Counted from the stretch's first letter, positions 52,301 to 64,000 are shown. The stretch: 64,000 bases of DNA from Bolinopsis microptera (GCF_026151205.1 NC_087080.1:9141720-9205719); one strand, 5' to 3'. The notes: a model not told the origin generated them from the sequence alone. Program-made: numbers and translations.

Positions 52301-54769
52301 TTTGTTATGGACGGAGTTGATGATTGCATCGACGGTAAAGATGAGAGTAAGGACTTCTTCCAAAAATGCGGCCAAGAAAACAGAATAAGATGGGATGCTA
52401 AAACATCAACCTGCAGTGAAATGCTCAAAATCAGCAACATACCGGAGGATCAAAGATATTTGAACATGAACAACTTGTGTGACCACGTGTCTGACTTTGA
52501 GGGAGAGAAGGCCATGTGTTACATCAGTAGAGATTATGCAAACTGGTGGACGGACACTATTACCCATGCTGGTAGAATATTCGTGCCCCCGTGTGTGCCC
52601 GACCTCCTTAAGTACAGTCAGGTTTTTAGCTGCACTGAAAAAGTTCCTCATATTGATATAATCGGCGTAAAAATGAAAAATATAATTCATTCAGAAGTAA
52701 AAAGGCATTGTTCATTTTTATATGGCAACCTATATTTGTTTGCATCATGCAACAACTTGTGTATTGAAAAAGGTGTACAATGTATGTATAAGTATGGCGG
52801 TATAAATGACTGTTTGGAAGCAAGCTTTGAGACCAGCAATACATTAAAAAGAAACAAAACAACCAACATGTCCGAAATCATCAAGGTGTCACCAGAACCA
52901 GGTTCACACTCACAGTACCTCGACAACGTGTTCCCGTGTAAAAGTGGGAAGTGTATTACAAGGGACAAGGTTTGTGACCTAGCTGATGACTGTGGAGATG
53001 GGTCTGATGGGTCTGTTGGGTCTGATGAAGACGGGTGTATTAATCAGTTTACTTGTGATTCCAGTGGAGAGAGACTCATTCTAAGTAAGCAGTGTAACGG
53101 GATCATGAACTGTGTAGATTTCAGTGATGAGTGTGGACCTCAGTGTGAGAACACCCAACGTCGCATTATTTCCAGCGCTCATCTGAGAACTGCTGCGTGG
53201 CTTATCGGGGTAGGATCTACAGTCATCAACATCCTAGTTCTTATTAAGTCCGGGGCACAGCTCACTCGATTGAGGGAATTCTCTGTGGTATTTAGGGACA
53301 ACTTCTTGATCATGTTGATTGCTTTTGGGGACTTGTTAGTCGGATTGTATCTCCTCCTTATTGCAATAGCCGACTACATAATAGGAGAGAGATATTGTAA
53401 AGAACAATTTAAGTGGAGGGGTGCTTCTGAGTGTTTATTTCTCGGAATTTTAAGTTCAGTAGGGTCCCAGATATCCCTCTTCACCATGACAACCCTAAGT
53501 ATTTACAGAGTCTACCGTATAGGTCATGTCTTCCAATCTAACATTTTATCCAAGAAGTGGGTTGCACTGACTGCAGTTGTTTGTCTTCTGACACTCCTCA
53601 TTTCAGTTCTTCTCAGTGTCATACCGATAATGAGTCAGCTGGAAGATTTCTTCATAAACGGTCTAAGCTACGAAGAAATAACACTGTTCGTTGGAATGAT
53701 CAATAAAAATATCCATGCTGATGTGATAAAGCAATATCAAGGAAAAATTAGACTACGATATAAAGACGGGCAACCTAACATGTCATGGGAAACGATACGA
53801 AGGTTCATAGGAGAGATGTTCTCCAAGGATCATGGAGGAGTTCAAGGGAGAGGCATAGGATTTTACGGGAACTCAGGAGTGTGCCTTTTCAAATACTTTG
53901 TCACTGAAGATGATCCCCAAAAAGTGTATTCTCTCTCCGTTCTATTCATAAACTTTTTCTGCTTCATGATCATCACCATATGCTACATCATAGTGCTCAT
54001 CATATCCAGATCCAACTCAAATAATAGATATGCAGCCCAGATGAACACAGCTCTACAGAGAAAGATAAGCATCATAATCCTGTCTGACGCTTGTTGTTGG
54101 ATTCCTTTTATTACCATAGGGCTCCTACATTTCATGATGGTGGTTGATGCTTCCCGTTACTATGATTTCTGCTCAATAGTCATTCTACCGGTTAACTCTT
54201 TGATAAATCCCATTATTTATCATTCTGAATTTAAAGAATGGCTGAGATTATTCGTAGGACTTTGGAACAGAGTCTGCAGCAGAGTAAGAAAATTGCTACC
54301 TTTTATCTCTAGCGCGAGGGCTAATGATGAGATTGTGCAAATACCCGAAACAAGAACTACCCATATCAAGCTTACTGTGCCTGGAGAGGTATCAAGTTCC
54401 AGAGGGGAAAGGGTTTCTCTGAATGTTATTTTGCAGAAACCAATGGATACAACATCATTTATTTCTGAGGCTCAAGATGACGCTGAAAAACGTCCAGATG
54501 ATGTTGAAGAACTTTCAGATGATGTTAAAAAACGTCCAGATGATGTTGAAGTACGTCCATATGATGTTGAAATACGTCCAGATGATGTTGGAATACGTCC
54601 AGATGATGTTGAAATACGTCCAGATGATGTTGAAATACGTCCAGATGATGTTGGAATGCGTCCAGATGATGTTGAAGTACGTCCATATGATGTTGAAACA
54701 CGTTCAGATGATGTTGAAATACGTCCAGATGATGTTGAAATACGTCCAGATGAAGAATGGAGATGATTT
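46349..54769 (+). CDS. Chimeric receptor: F-type lectin, SRCR, LDLa modules and LGR/RXFP-like 7TM domain
   Basis: Phase-consistent exons: 46349-46406 (signal peptide), 46701-46911, 47471-47618, 47774-47969, 48363-48564, 48831-48985, 51090-51251, 51367-54766; ~1,510 codons. Order: signal peptide (1-19); five EELLSHKK repeats (~22-62); F-type lectin (~62-204; KPTAQSD, WWRVDLLEVYHVTRVV, LTLCEVLVFG); an SRCR-like domain over two exons (GFTQGAVCDSW, LDLICQSLNF, INCENGTKDIFDC); Cys-rich region with LDLa ends CDDGADEWDC, CDDGMDEKC, LGVDETDC and DFSDEC; seven TMs (~985-1330) with IYRVY at TM3, FYGNSGVCLFKYF before TM5 (LGR/relaxin-receptor hallmark) and LINPIIY in TM7; a tail of 7-residue DDVEIRP repeats. 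F-type lectins bind fucosylated glycans; coupling of glycan recognition to G-protein signalling is inference. One base is missing at about 52048-52052 (frame change before ITKYLICGRG). Intron 6 holds the foldback copy at 49155-50930. Confidence 0.8.
46710..46830 (+). repeat. 24-bp coding tandem repeat (EELLSHKK)
   Basis: Five copies of GAGTTATTGTCGCACAAAAAG-type units (24 bp) in exon 2, between signal peptide and lectin domain. Only a few substitutions, so recently expanded. Confidence 0.9.
47288..47485 (+). repeat. 39-bp tandem repeat that carries the 3' splice site of the lectin exon
   Basis: Five units (the first is 42 bp) contain TTTGACTACAG|GACGTGTAC, i.e. an AG acceptor plus the first codons of the exon. 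Candidate exon starts are 47315, 47354, 47393, 47432 and 47471, 39 bp apart. All are in the same phase with no stop between them. Confidence 0.9.
47985..48055 (+). repeat. Short tandem repeat GGTTACTAGATGGTTACTA in an intron
   Basis: Several near copies of a 10-18-bp TTACTAGG unit just after the lectin exon. Confidence 0.75.
49155..49483. mobile_element. Foldback element copy 2: 149-bp perfect inverted arms, 31-bp loop
   Basis: 49155-49303 and 49335-49483 are exact reverse complements. Sites that differ from copy 1 (GTGAACCGCTGCC, GAGGAACCGTCCGC, CAAATTGATACC) are changed on both arms. It lies in the intron between the SRCR exon and exon 7 of the receptor gene. Confidence 0.9.
49484..50930 (+). 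repeat. Foldback element body, copy 2
   Basis: Collinear with 43241-44870 at high identity by eye, without its GC-rich hairpin insertion. Non-coding. Includes an (AT)n run at about 50482-50500. Confidence 0.85.
54480..54760 (+). repeat. 21-bp coding tandem repeat in the receptor C-tail
   Basis: About 13 units of CGTCCAGATGATGTTGAAATA encode DDVEIRP-type heptapeptides in the cytoplasmic tail, giving a long acidic/basic alternating region. Confidence 0.9.
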
Positions 54770-55610
54770 TTGATTGAAATGTGTTATGCGGTCATAATGC
54801 ACAGCTATGTAGACTGATTGTTACAAAACACAGTACATATTATGTTAATTTTTGGTGAACTAAACTTTGAAATATTTTAATTTGAACGTCATTTGTACCC
54901 TCGTGAGTTCATGACTCAAGAACAAAGAAAACAGTTATGTGTAATTATTAAGAAAGCGTATGAAGTTAAAACCGCACAATTTTAAAATTCAACAAACGTT
55001 CATCCCATCCCATCCCAAAACAAAATCCGTTGTGATAAAACTAAAGTTCTAATCTACACATCCCGGCACAAAACTTATCACAATTCGACTAAGTTTGTTC
55101 CCAGTTTCTAATACCACAAGCTAATGTCATTCCAACCATTATCAATATCAATAACATATCAGCAAATTCAGGATGTAAATGTTGAAAAACTGAGTTGCTC
55201 AATAACTCAATAAACAGAAAAAGTTTATCATAAATTTTTATAAAACATTCTCGGTTTGACAAATAATCTTACAAGTCTTAAATACATTCGTTGTAAAAAT
55301 ATAAACACAGATAAATAAGAAAGGGTTAAAGTATTATTTACAATTTTATAATTAAACTTATAAAATTACTAAAATAATAAATCCCATCTAGTTCAAAATA
55401 TGTCCAACTTGTTTGAGAGTTTCAAGAAATCTCTGACCACGGCAGAATAACGTAGGTGCACGAGTACGAAATCTCAAAACAAGTTGAACCAAAGCCCGAT
55501 CTCAACTGAATAGTTGATTTAAAGTCAACTTCCAGCTGCAACAAGCACTGAAAAGAAATATTTATATGAATTCTTGAATCTCGATTTTAAATTTTTCAAT
55601 CGGTTAAAAT
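54770..55610. other. Convergent intergenic region
   Basis: Lies between the receptor stop (+) and the Ig/TSP1 stop (-). AT-rich; must hold both 3' UTRs. No other signal. Confidence 0.45.
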
Positions 55611-58600
55611 TTAATAGTCGTTTTCCAAGAACTTATCAGTGGATCCTAATATTCTTGCGGAGTACTTATCGTTGATGAGCTCGTAACACGATTTCGTTTT
55701 TGATCTTGTCAACAAATAATTGACATTTTTAAATCGCAAGATTTTCTTTTTTCCGGATTTATCAACAATTTGTGAGGAATCGTTGATTGCTTTCAGCACA
55801 CCTGAAAAATTATGTTAACTTGCACAATATGTATACACAAAATATATACACAAATGTATACACAATATGTATACACAAAATTTTATGAGAACAACCAATA
55901 TCAAACCACGTAATAAAAAACAAAAAAACTTATTTTGAAAGACTTATAGAATCTTCCTAAACTAACCCAGAAATCCAGTTACTTCGTCGTCTATACGAAC
56001 TATCTCCACTCTGAAGCCCTCGCCATCACTCTGAACAACATTGAGTTTGAACATGTCTCCTATCAGAACAACTCGGCTGTTCTTCTGTTTTATCGTAACA
56101 CTTCCCACGGACGACGGTAGAGGATGGTTCAGTTTGTTCTTAAGAGTTACTGAATTCAATCCAGAGTAGATGGTTAGGGAAGAGTAAGTTCCGTCCTGAA
56201 AGTGGAAGTGGGGTTGAAGGGGTTTATTGGAGGATATGAAACATTTTATATCAAGAGGATCACAACATCACTCAATCGAAATTGAAAAAAGATGTATTTT
56301 ACTTTTCTTAGAGTTCCGTAAATCTGTGCAGAGTCCGTGTCAACCAAAGTGTATAATTTCTTCAGTACCATTTTAGCAGACAGACACAAATTTACTCCGT
56401 GTATGTCCAGATCAATAGGTACATCCGATATGATTGGCTCGGAAATCTGAAATGGGAAATGTTACATATGAAATAACAAAGCAGATAAAGTATCATCGAA
56501 ATTTGACTTGAAGACTGGGAGCCGTGAAGCAATAAGGCGCATGATTACTTTTATTTCCCCCATTTATGATACTCACAATAACCTATCTCAAACTAACCGT
56601 TAAAGATGCAGATCTAAGTCGTTTCTTCTTCTTCCTGGCACAGTCCATAGTATTACAGTCCCTAATCTGTACCTCGTCCTCGGAGCACTGCTGCCCCACA
56701 CAAGATCCTCTGGTCCTCCTCTTAGTGCCTCCTCCGCACTCCGCAGAACACTCGCTCCAAGAGTTCCAGTTCTCCAGTACTGTTTTCCTTTTGCAGACCG
56801 CCTTCAGGACACAAGATATCTCCTCGTGTCCGGGACCTTCACACGTGCCTCCACCGTTAGAGGGGACAGGGTTGGTGCAGGTTCGGGACTTACGTTTGGT
56901 TCCAGTACCACACGGCACTGAACAGTCGCTCCAGCCACTCCATACACTCCAGTTGCCATCAACTGAGGGGGGAGGGTAGTGTTACAAGTTGAGTAGATTT
57001 CAACAATCAAATCATAAATTTAAACTCTTACAGTGTTTACTGTCCAGTAGTATTTGTGGGTAAAGTCTTACTTCTTTGAGGACATTTCTTGAGGTAGCAG
57101 ATCTTATTCTCGACACTGAGACCCTCACATTGAGGACCTCCAGTCTCCGGAGGAGGACTATCACAGTTCCTGTTCCTAGTCCTGGTTCCATAGCCACACT
57201 CTTTGCTGCACTCGTCCCACTCGGACCACTCAGAGAAGCCAGGACATTGCTCAGCTCCGCACTCCTCAGATTCAGACTCCATGTTCCTTGCACAGGATGG
57301 ATAACCTGGAGCTGGGGGTGGGTTGTTACAGAACCTGCTTCTTGTCCGAGTTCCTTCGCAGTCAGCAGAACATGGTGTCCAGTCCGTCCAGTCACTGAAT
57401 CCTGGAGATGTTTGGAGTTAGTTAATCAGTTACACAATTCATATCTTTGTTCGCTATTATATAACATATAACTTTACACTCTTGAGCTACTTCAGATGAG
57501 TCAAAAGAACAATTTTATGATCATTTTAGGTTGAAATCTGTAAAATTTACAAAATAATTAAGCTCATCACAGTAAGTGTTTAGCAACAAACCTGCTGTTT
57601 GGGTGACCTCGATCTCAGCTTCTTCAGTAGCTGATCCAGCTGAGTTGGAGACCTGTACCAAGTAGGTACCCTCATCTTCCTTTCCCACATCCTTGATAGT
57701 CAAACTACCGTTAATGTGGATCTCATACTTGTCACCGTCTCCCTCAATAATTGGTTGAGGGGTTCCAGAACCGGGTTCTGTGACGAACCAGTCGATCTTA
57801 ACAGGTCTAGAACCTCTAACTCTGGTCTCCAGCATGATGTTGTTGTTAGGATACGACTTGATATCTGAAGGAGCTGGGTCGAAGAAAGGTGGATCACTTC
57901 CCATCTCCTCAATATTCAGAACAGTCTCGGTATCATCAGCACCGTGTTCATTTGCAATAGTAAGACGCAGGTTTCCAGCATTGAGAGAGTAGGGATAGGG
58001 TAGGGTAGCCTCCAACTCATACTGATCAGGCATGTTGGGGACGGGTGATAGCTCCCATTTGAGGTGCTTGCTAAGATCAGTGTCTAATCCTCGGAGAGAG
58101 TTATACAGGGTGACACTTAGCTCGTCCTCTGATTCTATAGTTCCTTCTATCTTTACTGACAGATCTACGTCATCACCTTTAGTTATGTAGATCTCAGCAG
58201 GTAGGGGTGTGATTATATTTAGAGCTGAAAGGGGAGGAGGATAAGAGAATCTTCAAACAAATAAAAGTACAAATACTCACATTAGAGTGAGACACCAACT
58301 AAACTTGGAGATACAGTTTATCTAGACAGGTATTAGATTTAGACACACCTCCAATTAAGAGGCTTCGCTATTATCTAAAGGTGTTTTTAAATTAAACATA
58401 CCTTTTCCAAGTTGAGCAGGTTGAACGGAAGGAGGTTCTTCTGAAGGTTCCTCAACACCGATATCAAATTTGTGAGATGCAGGATTACCCACACCGTTAT
58501 CAGCTGTTATAGTGTACAGACCAGCTTCTTCCACCTGAATATCGGGGATCTCGAGCGAGTAGCGGATTGTTTCGCCATCTACTTTCACAATCTGACTAAC

Positions 58601-61600
58601 TCCCTCAACTATATCTCCATTTCCATCGGTCACAACCAGATTTGGTCTTGGTACTCCTTTTATTTCCGCCTCAATCACGTGATTATCACCTTCTTCTAGA
58701 GTGAGGTCACGTGGCACGTTCGTGAACTGTGGGGCAAGTTCTAATGGTTCTACTTCGAGGTAAATCTCATGAGTAGCGGGCCTTCCTACTCCGTTATTTG
58801 CTGTTATCGTGTAGCGACCTGAGTCTTCTGGCTGAAGATCGGGGATGTCGAGAGAGAATCGGACCGTTTCCTCATCTACCTCTTCAATCTGGCCTTCTCC
58901 AACAAATACACCATCCTTATCAGTGACATAAACGTTCGGCTTGGGTACCCCCTTTATTTCAGCCTCGATCAGGTGGTCATCTCCTTGTGTTAAAGTGGCG
59001 TCACGTGGTATTTGGGTGATCTCTGGAGCACTTTCTGGTAGTTCTACTTCGAGATCAAACTCGTGTTTAGCAGGTCTTCCCACTCCGTTGTTTGCAACAA
59101 TCGTGTAGCGACCAGAGTCTTCGGGCTGAAATAGTTGCGTTGAAAGATATTCAGAACTTGTTGTGTGATGTATTTAGAAGAGGCTAACTGCAGGGCAGCT
59201 TTTTTAAACTTCTCAACAAGCGAACTTTTACAATTTACAGTAAGGGATGGTATTTAAAGAGCTCTATTGCGTTAGTTGGGATACTGACGATAGGTTGAAA
59301 AACAGATATTAAAGTTACAGGCAAGGCCGTTGAGCACTGCTAAAAAATCATGAGAGTCTAACCTGAAGATCGTCGACGTCGAGAGAGAAGCGAACAGTTT
59401 CCTCGTCTACTTCCACGATCTTACCCTTTCCGCGTCCGACCACATTTCCATCTTCATCAACAACATACACGTTCGGTTTCGGTATTCCCGTTACCTCAGC
59501 AACAATGGTATGATCGTCACCAGCTGTCAAGGTTACGTCACGCGGCACTTCCGTAAACTGCGGCGCGCGCTTTCTCAACTTCACGTCCAGTTCTGCGGTA
59601 GAGTAAGCGGTTCCGACCTCGTTAGTCGCTACAGCGCGGTATGTTCCAGCGTCATCAGGTTGCACGCTGGGTATCTGGTGGATGTACTTCAGACCATCTT
59701 CCGTAGGCTCAGTGTAGAAGGATATTGGTTCACCGTCCTTGGTGAGGGTCACTTTGGGATCAGGGACTCCTGCAAAAGCAGAATATCAGAAATTCAAATT
59801 TTTACTAAAAAGAGACAGAATAACATCGATAAAGAGGAACTTAATTGAGATCATTAAGGGGCAGGCAATATTAAACTTTAAGAAATCTCACCTGATATAA
59901 CAAAGGAGACCTCATGGGGTTCGCCCTGCTTAACTCTAGCATCTCCGAGACCCACCACGAACTCAGGTTCTTCTGATACTGTGGATATTAGTTATATTAG
60001 CAGTATTAGTAGGTTCTTCTGGTGCTGTGGAGGATTTTGTAAATGTATTTTTTTTTAATCTAGACACTTATTTTACTTCGGTGTATTCCAACAGCCACAA
60101 TGTTACACAAGTGCAACCAGCCAATTACAGGAAGCCGAAGGATCTTTTTGGCCAGTGACGGTTAAGGTAGTGTGTACCATACTTTCTTCGTCCGAGACTT
60201 TGCTGCAATGTGCAGCTCCTCATTTAACCCTCACACCCGATTTCTCGAGTATTCGGCTGAGTAGACCGGGGGGCTGCATAGACCACTCATGATCCTTAGC
60301 TGAACGTCGACGACGCTCACCCCACGACCAGGCAGTCAGTGGGTTTCGAACTCGCAACCTAACGATTGTAAGACAGGCGTTCTAACCAACTGCGCTACCT
60401 GGCCGCAAAAAAAATATATAAAAATAACCATTTACGACCAACAATTTGACCCATTTTCAAAGAGCTGTCTTGTTCTGGGAAATGTTTAGAGTCTGTTGTC
60501 TCTGTAATCTGTCATTACTGTCAATGAGTTAGATTAGTAATTGTACTTTTAAGTTAAGTAAGTTAGTTATGTTAAAATTTTAATAACGAACCAATCCTAA
60601 CAACTGTTTTACAGAAAGCGTCCCCAACTTCATTACTAGCCCTCAACGAGTACACCCCACTGTCGTCCGGTACCGCACTTTCTGTCACGGTCAGCACGGA
60701 GCTGTTACTGGTCACCAGCAAGTAACGATGGGACCACATGTTGGTCGGGGTAGGGTGACCGTACACTGTCGGCGTCAACCTCAGTTTGTCGCCGTGGTTT
60801 ACTGTCACAAACGCCGGGCAGTCGTGTATTGACGGCGCTATGTTTACTGTAAGTCGGGGTAAGTTCGTCACAATCAGTCAAATGTCGTGGTGGTCACCAA
60901 AATACAACTTTTGTGTCTAGTCTTATGAAATTACGTTCGAAAGTCGAGTCAAACAATTCATGTTTTTTGCAGTTGTTTAACAGAATAATAAAGTCTTAAA
61001 ACCTGAATTTTCCCAAGAAATCATGCAGAGTTTATTAACCAGCGGTAAGGTTACTAAGAAAGTTTACCTAGATTTTAAAATGTTACTTGCCAAGGGTAAT
61101 TTTACTTACGAGGGTAAGTTTACTTACAAGGGTAAGTTTACTTACATTTAAATTGTTAACTTACCAGTGGTGAACTCCAGATAGGCGGAGGTGGTGTTGA
61201 CTCCGTACTCGTTAGAAGCTGTCACCTTGTACCACCCACTATCTGATACCTGTCAGACACACAGTTACAAATCATGTTAAACCATCCCCACAATGTGTTG
61301 TACTTAATATTACCATGGTTAGTTCAGGAATTTTAAGCTAAAGTTGGGCAGTTTTTGAGTAAAAATATATGTTTGTTTCATTAATTTAAGTGAATAAAGA
61401 ACAGCATTAATCTCACCTCAGGGTTGTCAATAGTAAAGCTGGCTGTGGATGTCGTGCCAGTAGTCACTACTTTGGGTTTGAAAACAATCTCACTATCTTC
61501 TGTTACTTTTGATATAGTCATCTCCGGAGCCGGCAGTCCAAACGCAGATGCTAAATTGAAGGTGGGTATCAGCGCATTGGAGAAATCAAGTAATATTACA

Positions 61601-63960
61601 TATTAGAGATAAAGTGGGTTGATGCTAGGATAGGCTTGTATGGATACCAAGTTATGCTTGGATGAATGCCAAGTTAGGTTTGATGCCAAGTTAAAGGTTT
61701 GATGCCTAGTTAGTAGTTATGCTAAGATGGACATCTCTACAAGCAAACCTCTGATGAGATGAGGAGTAAGGTGAGGTAGAGTCAGGTTGTTGAAGGAGCC
61801 AACAAACTGAGGTGACTGTCCTACGATATCCAATACAATAACAGCCACATCTTCTCCTTCCTCGTTATTGGCTGTAACCGTGTACACTCCACCTAGAGTT
61901 TGAAGTGGGTTAGGGACTTTGAAAGGGATACACTGCGGCTTAAAGGCTGTAAAACTTAATCGAATGATTCAAATCACGAGAATCTCCGTGATTATAATAT
62001 ATGTACCTGATTCGGGAGTAACCCTTCTGAAGGACACCACGTCTCCATCAATCTCCACATTATCCTTATCAGGTTGGAGAGTTATTATCGGGCTCGGTTT
62101 TCCGTTCACACCGAGCTGTATACTGCCACTCTGTCCGTGGAAGAGCTGGAGGGAGTACACGCTGGAGTTGAACTTTGGAGCAGAGGTATCTGAGAGGATT
62201 GTCAGCTCGATCTCCTCTTCAGCACTACCGTGCTTGTTTTCAGCTGTGATCTTGTAGACCCCGCTGTTGCTGAGAAGTGAGGTATCTATCTCGGCTTGGC
62301 CTGGAGGGTGAGTTGGGGTAAAGATATGATAGCTTTATGCAATAATATGCTACAACAGCCGATAGAGAGTCTATAATAGTGAGGTCTGGAGTTTAATCTA
62401 TAGAAATATTAAAATACTATCGAAGTGTCTACTGAACTCACCTATAACAGCATCATTTTCCTCATCAAGTTCAAGACTTAAGGGTATGTTCTCTCCGTTC
62501 GGACCCGTTAGAGCCAGAGAGGGTAGCGGTAAACCAACCACCTTTATACTCAGAGTCAGATCCTCATTTCTGAGTATTTCCTGATCCTCAGGTACATCCA
62601 CAAACTCTGGTCTACGTCCAACTGAGGGGATTGAGGTTAAACAACTGTCAAGAGGTACAGTGAAGATAGCTTGTGAAGATAGCTTGCGGAGTGAGATTGC
62701 TTGCGGAGTGAGATAGCTTGCGGAGTGAGTCACCCAGGAGTAAAACTCAAAAAAGATTATACTCATAGGACAGGGTTTGTAAACTAAGGATCTGAAATAG
62801 TTACCAATGACAAGTCGGAGGGTCTCAGTTTCAGGTTCCCCATCAGAAGTGTTGTTAGCGGTGATGGTGTACACTCCTTCATGTTCTGGAGTTACAACAG
62901 GTATCACTAGACTTCCGTCATCTTCTTCCTCAATCTTGGGGATCGGATACAATTAATATTCAGTTTTTAGATTTAGTAATTAAATTATAACTTTTAAATA
63001 AGATATTTGTACTGGACGTGACTCCATCTTAGACATATTGATATAGTTCTTCACCGACAAGAAATTCTCCAACTAGGTTGACGAATGAAAATGTGTATTT
63101 ACCTCTCCACCGGGAGTGTCCCAGCTGATTGTAGGGGTGGGAATACCGGACACTTCTATTGGGATCTTAACCTCGTCACCGTATATTACTTTCAGAGGTG
63201 TGGGTACCAGAATACTCACTTGAGCTGGTACTACATCTGAGGCGGGAAGCTATTAAGAACATAAATATAAATAAGTATATCCAGAAAGGGGTTTTATCAG
63301 TGTGCGTTTCTTTACGGACCTTAATAAGGAACGCGAAATTATATCACAAGGATTTTAAAACAATACGCAGGTTTATGAAGGAGTTCACAACAAACCTTGC
63401 ACAACTTTAACATATCCCTTGGTAACGGCAGTACCGTACTCGTTAACAGCAGTAGCATAATACTCTCCCTCGTCAGCGAGAGAGAGCACACTGATACTGT
63501 ACCGAGATCCTATCAGATCACTGCGACGTGTCATCGTCATCGTCTGAGCTGACAACTTCACTGGAGCCCCTGGGGTGCGAGGGTTAGTGAACTGAGCTGA
63601 CAACTTCACTGGAGCCCCTGGGGTGCGAGGGTTAGTGAACTGAGCTGACAACTTCACTGGAGCCCCTGGGGTGCGAGGGTTAGTGAACTGAGCTGACAAC
63701 TTCACTGGAGCCCCTGGGGTGCGAGGGTTAGTGAACTGAGCTGACAACTTCACTGGAGCCCCTGGGGTGCGAGGGTTAGTGAACTGAGCTGACAACTTCA
63801 CTGGAGCCCCTGGGGTGCGAGGGTTAGTGAACTGAGCTGACAACTTCACTGGAGCCCCTGGGGTGCGAGGGTTAGTGAACTGAGCTGACAACTTCACTGG
63901 AGCCCCTGGGGTGCGAGGGTTACTGAACTGAGGAGAGTCTTATCTGTAATACTATGAACT
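55611..63960 (-). CDS. Large extracellular Ig-domain and thrombospondin type 1 protein (3' part; 5' outside window)
   Basis: At least 17 exons on the minus strand, from 63960 down, encode serial I-set Ig modules (recurrent APQFTNVPRDLTLEEGD ... GRYTITANNGVGRPA, SGVYSLRASNEVGDAF). Four TSP1 repeats follow: GFSDWTDWTPCSADC and GFSEWSEWDECSKECGYGT (57402-57072), then WSVWSGWSDCSVPCGTGT and NSWSECSAECGGGT (56962-56595). Three last exons (56450-55611) encode a ~190-residue beta-rich domain ending KFLENDY; its pattern is weakly like the C-terminal domain of inter-alpha-trypsin inhibitor heavy chains, but I do not assign it. An Ig array followed by TSP1 recalls hemicentins, yet no nidogen G2 or EGF modules follow. 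Probably a matrix or cell-surface adhesion protein. Introns are short; one holds a tRNA-derived SINE. The N-terminus and secretion signal lie beyond the window. Confidence 0.85.
60080..60406 (-). mobile_element. tRNA-derived SINE in an intron of the Ig/TSP1 gene
   Basis: Reading down from 60406, a tRNA-like head begins GCGGCCAGGTAGCGCAGTTGG (A box TAGCGCAGTTGG); the B box is AGTTCGAAACC. The anticodon stem does not pair, so it is not a tRNA gene. A ~240-bp tRNA-unrelated body follows. Same strand as the host gene. Confidence 0.8.
62640..62725. repeat. Short intronic tandem repeat AGCTTGCGGAGTGAGAT
   Basis: Three to four near-identical ~18-bp units in an intron between two Ig exons. Confidence 0.8.
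63545..63935 (-). repeat. 48-bp coding minisatellite inside an Ig module
   Basis: Eight or so identical 48-bp units encode VKLSAQFTNPRTPGAP on the minus strand. Near-zero divergence between units points to recent expansion and likely length polymorphism. The unit repeats the start of one Ig domain (FTNPRTPGAPVKLSAQ), so the first strands are multiplied before the domain is completed by YSISVLSLADEGEYY. Confidence 0.9.
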
Positions 63961-64000
63961 ATCAGTGTAACTTGTTGGGTTGTGATTTTTGGGGGTTTGT

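Noticed and set aside
54423-54773. 116-codon ORF made of repeated MMLKYVQ units
   Set aside because: Alternate frame of the DDVEIRP tandem repeat in the receptor tail.
60330-60406. Possible functional tRNA gene on the minus strand
   Set aside because: A and B boxes are present but the anticodon stem does not pair and a long unrelated body follows; better explained as a SINE head.

Overview
This is animal nuclear DNA (about 38-40% G+C by eye). Genes are split by GT-AG introns, there is a tRNA-Leu(CAA) with a short intron, and the domains are metazoan: LDLa/7TM receptors, F-type lectin, SRCR, Ig plus TSP1, a SWI/SNF ATPase with bromodomain. Compact genes and the mix of retroelements suggest a non-bilaterian animal, perhaps a cnidarian. 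That is inference; no species is claimed.

Layout. 0.2-1.3 kb: last two exons of a Ctr/SLC31 copper transporter (+). 1.3-9.1 kb: repeat-rich, with two decayed LINEs on the minus strand, a tRNA-Leu, a 500-bp repeat and hairpin-rich ~100-bp elements. 9.1-12.0 kb: LDLa-7TM receptor whose C-tail is cut by a ~100-bp insertion. 12-15.4 kb: repeat cluster. 15.4-20.2 kb: a PHD-finger/RT/endonuclease retrotransposon nested in a LINE, with a 15-bp target-site duplication. 20.5-22.8 kb: intronless VPS36 and a secreted Cu/Zn-SOD-like gene. 23.8-34.6 kb: a Brahma/BRG1 (SMARCA2/4) orthologue in 21 inferred exons. 35-39.3 kb: repeats and a Penelope-like element. 39.5-41.5 kb: secreted LamG/pentraxin-like coiled-coil protein (-). 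41.6-46.3 kb: repeats, including a long foldback element. 46.3-54.8 kb: a receptor joining signal peptide, Lys-rich repeats, F-type lectin, SRCR, LDLa modules and an LGR/RXFP-like 7TM domain. 55.6-64 kb: the 3' part of an Ig/TSP1 extracellular gene (-).

Most notable: (1) the lectin-SRCR-LDLa-7TM receptor, with five tandem in-frame 3' splice sites in its lectin domain; (2) two families of ~100-bp hairpin-rich elements with 7-12 bp target-site duplications; (3) foldback elements whose 148-149 bp arms are identical within a copy but differ between copies; (4) an SOD-like protein with a basic insert and loss of the active-site arginine; (5) three one-base frameshifts in otherwise conserved exons, which may be assembly errors.

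The genes do not form a pathway. The two LDLa-7TM receptors are paralogues on the same strand. Exon boundaries were inferred by eye from GT/AG sites, reading phase and family similarity, without transcript data.
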